This document shows, piece by piece, positions 58,921 through 64,000 of a DNA stretch of 64,000 nucleotides. Below the pieces are notes generated by a model. That model had not been told where the DNA came from, did no database searches, and saw only the letters and a program-made list of their open reading frames with translations. The translations under genes were made by a program, and so were the position numbers. Numbering within the stretch: position 1 is the first letter of the stretch; every line of letters begins with the position of its first letter. The stretch comes from Fratercula arctica (lineage: Eukaryota; Chordata; Aves; Charadriiformes; Alcidae): the NCBI GenBank assembly GCA_947846985.1, contig CANTUZ010000023.1, positions 2,747,677 through 2,811,676 on the forward strand, read 5' to 3'.

Positions 58921-59110
58921 TTTTCCTCCCCAGCACATGATGTTACTGACTGGCAGCCCTCAGAGACTGCAATCATGGCTCACAAATGTGCACTTCGCTC
59001 ATTCCTGCTTAATTTGCTCCTAGCTGCTTTACAGAACCCCTCACCAATTAACCAATTAGAGGCTAATTTAATTTGCTCTATCAGGACTGCAGCCCACTGA
59101 GTGCCATGGA
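58921..59110. other. Candidate island with repeated homeodomain words
   Basis: TTAATTTGCTC occurs twice (59009-59019 and 59068-59078), flanking two CCAATTA words 8 bp apart (59044-59050, 59052-59058) and GGCTAATTTAA. This gives at least five AATTA/TAAT cores in 70 bp. Confidence 0.45.
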
Positions 59111-59370
59111 GGACGTACAGAGCAAGTGCTGGCTGCTCTTGCCAAGCGCCAGCGCCGGGTCTGGCCCGCGGCGGAGCCACGCAGGGAAAGCGGGTCATGG
59201 TCTGCAGTGACACAACCCAAATTCCAGCCACTTTCCATGTCCTTCCACAAAAGGCTGAGACAAACGCTCCGAGACCTCAGAGAGGGCTGAACATCTGCCT
59301 CCAAACCCAGCACTGCCAGCCGCCCTCGCCTTCTATCTCGGGGAGGTGCTGGGAGCAGAGACAATTCACT
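59111..59370. other. GC-rich spacer, nothing seen
   Basis: No supported feature. Confidence 0.5.
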
Positions 59371-59402
59371 GTCCATTAAATGTCCAATTAAATGTCCATT
59401 AA
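59371..59402. repeat. Short tandem of GTCCATTAAAT
   Basis: GTCCATTAAAT, GTCCAATTAAAT, GTCCATTAA follow one another with an 11-12 bp spacing, about one DNA helical turn, each with an ATTAA core. Confidence 0.75.
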
Positions 59403-60104
59403 GCAACAAAACCTGGTCCAGCCTGAACTGGGCTGGAAGATGGTTATTTCAGCCTTTTCTTTTTTTTTTTTTTTTTTAAAGGAGAGCTGGAAATGGCATC
59501 CTCTGAGTTTTTCATTTAATCTTGCACAGTGATAAAATATTTCATATAGGTCTGATAAAACTTTTTACTTTGAGTCATTTTCCTTCATCTAATTCCAATT
59601 TTTGGGCTATGTTAAATTATTGATTTCATTATATCTTATACCAGTTCTAGCTGCTGTCCATTTTCATATAGGGAGGGAAAAAAAAGGAAACATTTCAGAT
59701 TTTTCTTTCTAAGTAATACAGGCTAGACAGATACACATATCTGTGTGCAAATAATTTCACGAATTTTCCAGAAAATAAATATGTTTTCTGTTCTGGTTTG
59801 GATCTAACTGGTGGTACCAAATACCGCCGTTCTTCAGCCCCTTTGTACGACCATCAGTAACCAGACAGGGCTCGAAGGACCCCGAGGCGAGCAGCCGCTG
59901 GCTCAGCGCTTCGCACCAGCATCCTTCTCCCTCATCCCTCTGCCCAGCAGGAAACACAACTGTTGGAATCGAGAAACAGGGGTTGGAGAAAATCCACAAA
60001 ACCTGGGAAAACCTCAGCGCCACCCGCGCCACTTGCAGCAGCACGATGGAGGTAGGCTTCTCCCAGGAAAGATGCTCTTTTGTGAGATGCTACAAATACT
60101 GGGT
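59403..60104. other. AT-rich region with a T17 run
   Basis: T17 at 59460-59477 and AT-rich unique sequence to about 59800, then balanced up to the CR1. Candidate regulatory sequence by composition. Confidence 0.35.
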
Positions 60105-60425
60105 ATCATGGAATGGTTTGGGTTGGAAGGAACCTTAAAGCCTACCCAGTGCCACCCCCTGCCCTGGGCAGGGACACCTCCCACCAGCCCAGGTTGCTCC
60201 AAGCCCCGTCCAACCTGGCCTTGAACCCCTCCAGGGATGGGGCAGCCACAGCTTCTCGGGGCAACCTGGGCCAGGGGCTCACCCCCCTCACAGCCAACAA
60301 TTTCTTCCCCACATCTCATCTCAGTCTTCCCTCTGTCAGTGTAAAACCCTTCCCCCTCGTCCCATGGCTCCCCTCCCTGCTCCAGAGTCCCTCCCCAGCC
60401 TTAGGCCCCCTTTAGGGACTGGGTT
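60105..60425 (-). mobile_element. CR1 LINE, 3' end fragment (5'-truncated)
   Basis: Plus-strand reading ATCATGGAATGGTTTGGGTT, GGAAGGAACCTTAAAGCC, GGGCAGGGACACCTCCCACC, CCAGGGATGGGGCAGCC, CAATTTCTTCCCCACATCTC, CCCCCTCGTCCCATGGC and GGCCCCCTTTAGGGACTGG, in CR1 order. About 320 bp, extending 168 bp further 5' in the element than the sister copy at 12.5 kb. The octamer tail is nearly lost (TATCATGG). Noncoding remnant. Confidence 0.95.
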
Positions 60426-61790
60426 TGCTCCTAAGCGGTATTTCCAACAACATGAACCCTCCAATGAGGCTGCAGCTGCAGCACTCCCTGCCCAAGAGCC
60501 AGCCTCGGCTCACGCCTGGGGACTGCAGGGACCGAAGTGTCACCGAGGAGCATCCGAGATGGGGCAGGAGGGTTCAGCCTCCTTCCCTCCACCTGCTGCC
60601 AGCAAACACCAACACCGTGGAGACGCAGTGGGACGGGGGGAAGAGATGATGGGTGGGGAGGAAACAGACCATAATATTATGAAGCATCTGGTGAAAAACT
60701 ACAAATGGATGGCTACGTTTTCTGTCTACCAGGCTCTGCCTTGAAAGAGTTTTTCACTATAATTGTAATTGATGTTTTCCTTCGTCCTTGTAAAATGGTT
60801 TAGTGGTTTGGAAATGATTTAAAGGAGGAATAAATATGCAAAACCAGAGCAGGTTTCTGTCAGGCTGCAACTTCTTTCTCTGCAGATGGACTGCAAGGCA
60901 CCTTGCACAGATCGATACCTTTAGGGAACAAATAATTTTGTCTAGCTTATGTGACATCCTCAGAACATTTCTGATCTAACACTCACCTAACCAAAGTGTA
61001 TTAAGTGTTGTGGGTGTTTCCGTATATCAATTTTAGGCCGGTGCTGCTGGAAACTCATATAGGGGAGGGTTAGATTCTGTCTGCTGGCTTCGAGAACAAA
61101 GCTGTCTTAATTTTTGCTACTATTTTTCAGTTAGTAGAGGCAGCTAACGAGTGAGCATGACTGCACGCATCCATACTGACTCACAGGTTTCATCTACATG
61201 TTTTAAAAGCTGGCTAAAACATCCCACCCTCCTTGCTGATCCAAGGGAAAGGATCTTCCTGCAGGAGGAGAATCTAGTTATGGAGAGTCCAGTTTACAGG
61301 GGATAAGGGCAACAGCGCGAGGAACAGTTTACCCAGAAAGTACCTCTGGCTGCCTGCAGGCGGCAAAAAAAAAGTGCATGTTTCTAAAGAAGACCTTTTT
61401 CAGATTTTTAGGAGTCTGGATTACTAACATCCTCCATCCCACGTTATGAGGAGTTCATGAGATGATAGCAGCAGTAGACAACCAACCCAGAGCTCCCAGG
61501 TCCCACCAAAGGACCCAAGGAATGACTCGGGACCAGCCTTCCTACAGACGTCAGCTGTCCCTGTGCCGTTGGGACCAGCCATGCTTGGAACAATCACACA
61601 GATGGGATCAAGGAGAAGATCCCGGGGCATTTCCCTTGAGGTCTCCATGCTCCTGAAGTCTATTTTCCACTTGGTCAGAAATAATCTGGATTTGATGGCT
61701 TGTCAAATATGCTGCCAGAGACCAGAGAGAGTTAGGGAGGCTGGAGGGTGAGCGTTCTAGATGACAGCAGGGTGGTGGCTTGCTGGCCAA
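60426..61790. other. Mixed to AT-rich region
   Basis: GC-balanced to 60660, AT-rich at 60740-61200 (TATAATTGTAATTGATG near 60760), then balanced. No gene or repeat recognised. Confidence 0.35.
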
Positions 61791-62100
61791 GTGCCTATGG
61801 AAATGAGGATATTAATGAAGCAGAGTTTGTAATTGAATGGAATTTATTGTACAATTAACAATGCTAAGGCATGTACAGCCTTGGATGGGTGTCTCTGTTA
61901 TTTTAAATCTAAACAACTAACTATTAACACTACCCTTACTAGTTGTTTTTTGTAGCATAGCCAAGGCCGAAGTAATTTACTAAAAATAATGAGACTGGCT
62001 CACTGAAGACCAGCAAGACCCGTGAGACAGCTCAACGGGGTTATATTTACAAACAGATATCTTCCAGATGTCATGGTGATGGGTAGCGTACATGAACCAG
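61791..62100. other. AT-rich candidate conserved noncoding island
   Basis: TTGTAATTGAATGGAATTTA and TTGTACAATTAACAATGC, then AAGGC-ATGTACA-GCCTT (61866-61882, perfect 5-bp arms). Unique and AT-rich. Confidence 0.4.
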
Positions 62101-62640
62101 GAGAGGAGAGAAAATAACTTCGGAGCCCATCTCCGGCCCCAGCACAGACCGTGCGCGCCCCGGCGGCACACGATGCACGGGGCCTTTGCAAGCTCCGGGG
62201 GCTGCCTGGGAATGCCCTCTAGACACACCACCTCTCCCCAAAACGCCTTCTCAAAACATCACAGACAGTCCTGAGATGCTGCTGTTATTGTTGTTGTTAT
62301 TATTATTATTATTCTTTTAAAAAGTTACTTCTGAAGACTGCTGTGCTGGTGACATTGCCTTCAAACCGCAATAACTAACCTGTCACAGCCTACAAACGCT
62401 GACAATACAGCACCGTGTGGGGTTGACTTAATAAACCTCATTTACATTCATTTTGATTCGCTCAGGCATTGAAAAACATTTCACGGGGAAAAAGAAATAA
62501 GTAGGAACCTCTCCAAGCTGACATGATGTTTGCTGATATGATACGAACGGACTTAATAGCAGCACGTATGAGAACACGCATTCCTTACAATATTTGCAAA
62601 TGGGCTTCTTTCTATTTACTTGCAATTTTTTTTTTTTTTT
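62101..62640. other. Spacer with AT-rich right half and simple repeats
   Basis: GC-rich to 62260. A (TTG)/(TTA) triplet tract at 62284-62314 and T15 at 62626-62640 lie in AT-rich unique sequence. Confidence 0.4.
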
Positions 62641-63060
62641 CTTCTTCTCTTTTGTGCCGGTGCCCCTCGCGCTGTGGAAGCACTGCCATGACCGCCACTC
62701 CGTGCCACCCGTACGCCGAAGGACTCGTGTCCTCCCTCTGCTGGAAGGGCCCGTGGGGGCCGGACCATGCAGCAGCTGGGTTGATTCCTGCTGCAGTTTT
62801 TATTTTTGCTGCTCCATAACCTGAGGCTCTGCTCCCCAATTTCCCTTTTCAGAGTCAGCCTGTGAGCTGGCCTTCCTACACCAGGGCAGTCCCCCATTTC
62901 CAGCGGTGCGGCCGGTCTGGGACCCGCCGCTGGGACGCAGGAACTCGCCTCCGTCGTGCCGAGGAGCAGGTCTCCCGCTGGAGTGCGGAGCCCCGGCACG
63001 GCCGGCAGCCAGCCCTCCACACCAAGGGTGGCAAGTGGTCTCGCAGGCTGCCTCGGATGA
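62641..63060. other. GC-rich spacer, nothing seen
   Basis: CpG-containing; overlapping frames on both strands, the largest 165 codons (62616-63113, minus), without domains. Confidence 0.5.
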
Positions 63061-63720
63061 AATGTATTCCCTGTGCTCTGAGCCATAGTTTTGAAAACTC
63101 CCCAAAGTTGCATCTTTTTATGCTTTGCATATCCTTTTCCTTAAATTTCCAATATGCCTTGCATCCCTCTCCTCTCAGCCTGCGCCACACGCCAATTCCT
63201 GTTCCAAACGTGTCACTGGGAGCCGCACCACAGCCCGCACAGTGTTGAGAAATCACAATCGGGCTAAAAGTTTATCTTACCTTGAAGGGTGATAAACACA
63301 CAAGGCATGGCGTTTTTGTTATTTCTGCTGAGCTCTTTCCTGCTGACATTGGTTTAAAATAAAGTTCCTCTTGATTTACATCTGTCTAAGATCAGAATGA
63401 AACAGAACGAGTTTTAGCAGAATCGGATTCTGCAGATGAACACGTGGGGCTCATTTGGTTTCTCTTATCTGATTTGCATCACGTAGAGAGACAGTTTAAT
63501 TTCAAGCACTGGCCCTGAGCAATTGAGAACAGGAAAAAAAATAAAACCCCAAACCCTGAAAAAGTATCACAATCAAGCAAGTCGGAGAGGTATGTGGAGC
63601 TGGGAAACAATCCGAAAAGGGGAAAACAATATCACAAGATGAAAAATAATGCCAAGTGGCAAGGTAGGGAGAAAAAGATTTTTTGCAATGGCACTTAAGG
63701 AACAAAGCTCAGACCACTGA
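63061..63720. other. AT-rich candidate island with E-box and POU octamer
   Basis: CACGTG at 63441-63446 and a perfect octamer ATTTGCAT at 63472-63479, 25 bp apart. A minus-strand donor-like CAAGGTAAGAT (about 63275-63285) is present without a good acceptor. Confidence 0.35.
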
Positions 63721-64000
63721 GCTATTGGGAGTGACGCGGAGTAGCTGCAGCTTCCCCCCATCACGTACCGCCCGTGTGCGCTGGAAGCTGGAATCCAGCG
63801 AGGATGTGTCACGCAAGACGGAAAACACAAATAGTTCTGCATCATGAAGGCACGGTGTCACCGTCACACAAGGCACGGGGTTAAGGGACTCCCCTCCGCT
63901 GCCTCTGCCAGGATGAGAGTTCCTGTGCCACCTCTGCTCCTTCCACCCAGCCACCAGCAGCCCCGCTGAGGTTTTAGCTCCCTCTAGTTTAGGCTGTACC
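63721..64000. other. GC-balanced spacer to window end, nothing seen
   Basis: No supported feature; the window ends inside unique sequence. Confidence 0.45.

Noticed and set aside
63268..63340. Minus-strand CAAGGTAAGAT splice-donor-like site with a short open segment upstream
   Set aside because: No convincing acceptor and only about 23 open codons.

Overview
This window looks like 64 kb of bird nuclear DNA, and I find no host protein-coding gene in it. The best evidence for a bird is three CR1 LINE remnants, all on the minus strand. Each starts (read on the plus strand) with the ATAGAATC-type octamer tail followed by GGTTTGGGTTGG or GGTTGGAAAAGACC, as typical avian CR1 3' ends do. Recognisable interspersed repeats cover only about 2% of the window, which also fits a bird. 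I cannot name the species, chromosome or neighbouring gene.

Layout: GC-rich stretches, often CpG-containing and full of chance open frames, alternate with AT-rich islands of about 150-1,200 bp. The islands are rich in homeodomain-, PBX/HOX-, MEIS/TGIF-, POU- and SOX-like words and in short inverted repeats. This is how gene deserts around developmental transcription-factor genes usually look (an archipelago of conserved noncoding enhancers). The sequence shows the composition and motifs; the regulatory role is inference and needs a cross-species alignment. The clearest islands are at 1-285, 3751-4213, 8800-9300, 11331-11570, 14641-14935, 16576-16930, 17471-17840, 27801-28290, 31081-31770, 32121-32760, 34061-34720, 42401-42760, 45901-46740, 49801-51000, 51771-52160, 54581-55200, 57800-58165, 58921-59110 and 61791-62100.

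Repeats: a C-rich minisatellite of about 21 copies, mostly 39 bp, at 522-1366; a 338-bp direct duplication (40018-40355 and 42967-43304, 8 mismatches, no gap); a 10-bp GTTTGGTTGG array at 23152-23231; a 47/48-bp triplication at 10526-10646; and small simple repeats. CR1 copies lie at 12546-12707, 30135-30728 and 60105-60425. The middle one keeps an unbroken ORF2 tail. Two or three older SINE relics resemble MIR (53865-53976, 47110-47215, a fragment at 28727-28757).

Points most worth a second look: a 19-bp-arm hairpin at 14844-14890; a cluster of four TGACAG sites that includes TGATTAATTGACAG at 51886-52015; recurrence of TGATTAAT and TGATTTAT across the window; paired CCAAT/TTGGC inverted repeats near 17.7 and 18.5 kb; and one splice-site-flanked 114-bp open segment at 39235-39348 that might be an exon. 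I found no rRNA, tRNA, CRISPR array or endogenous retrovirus.
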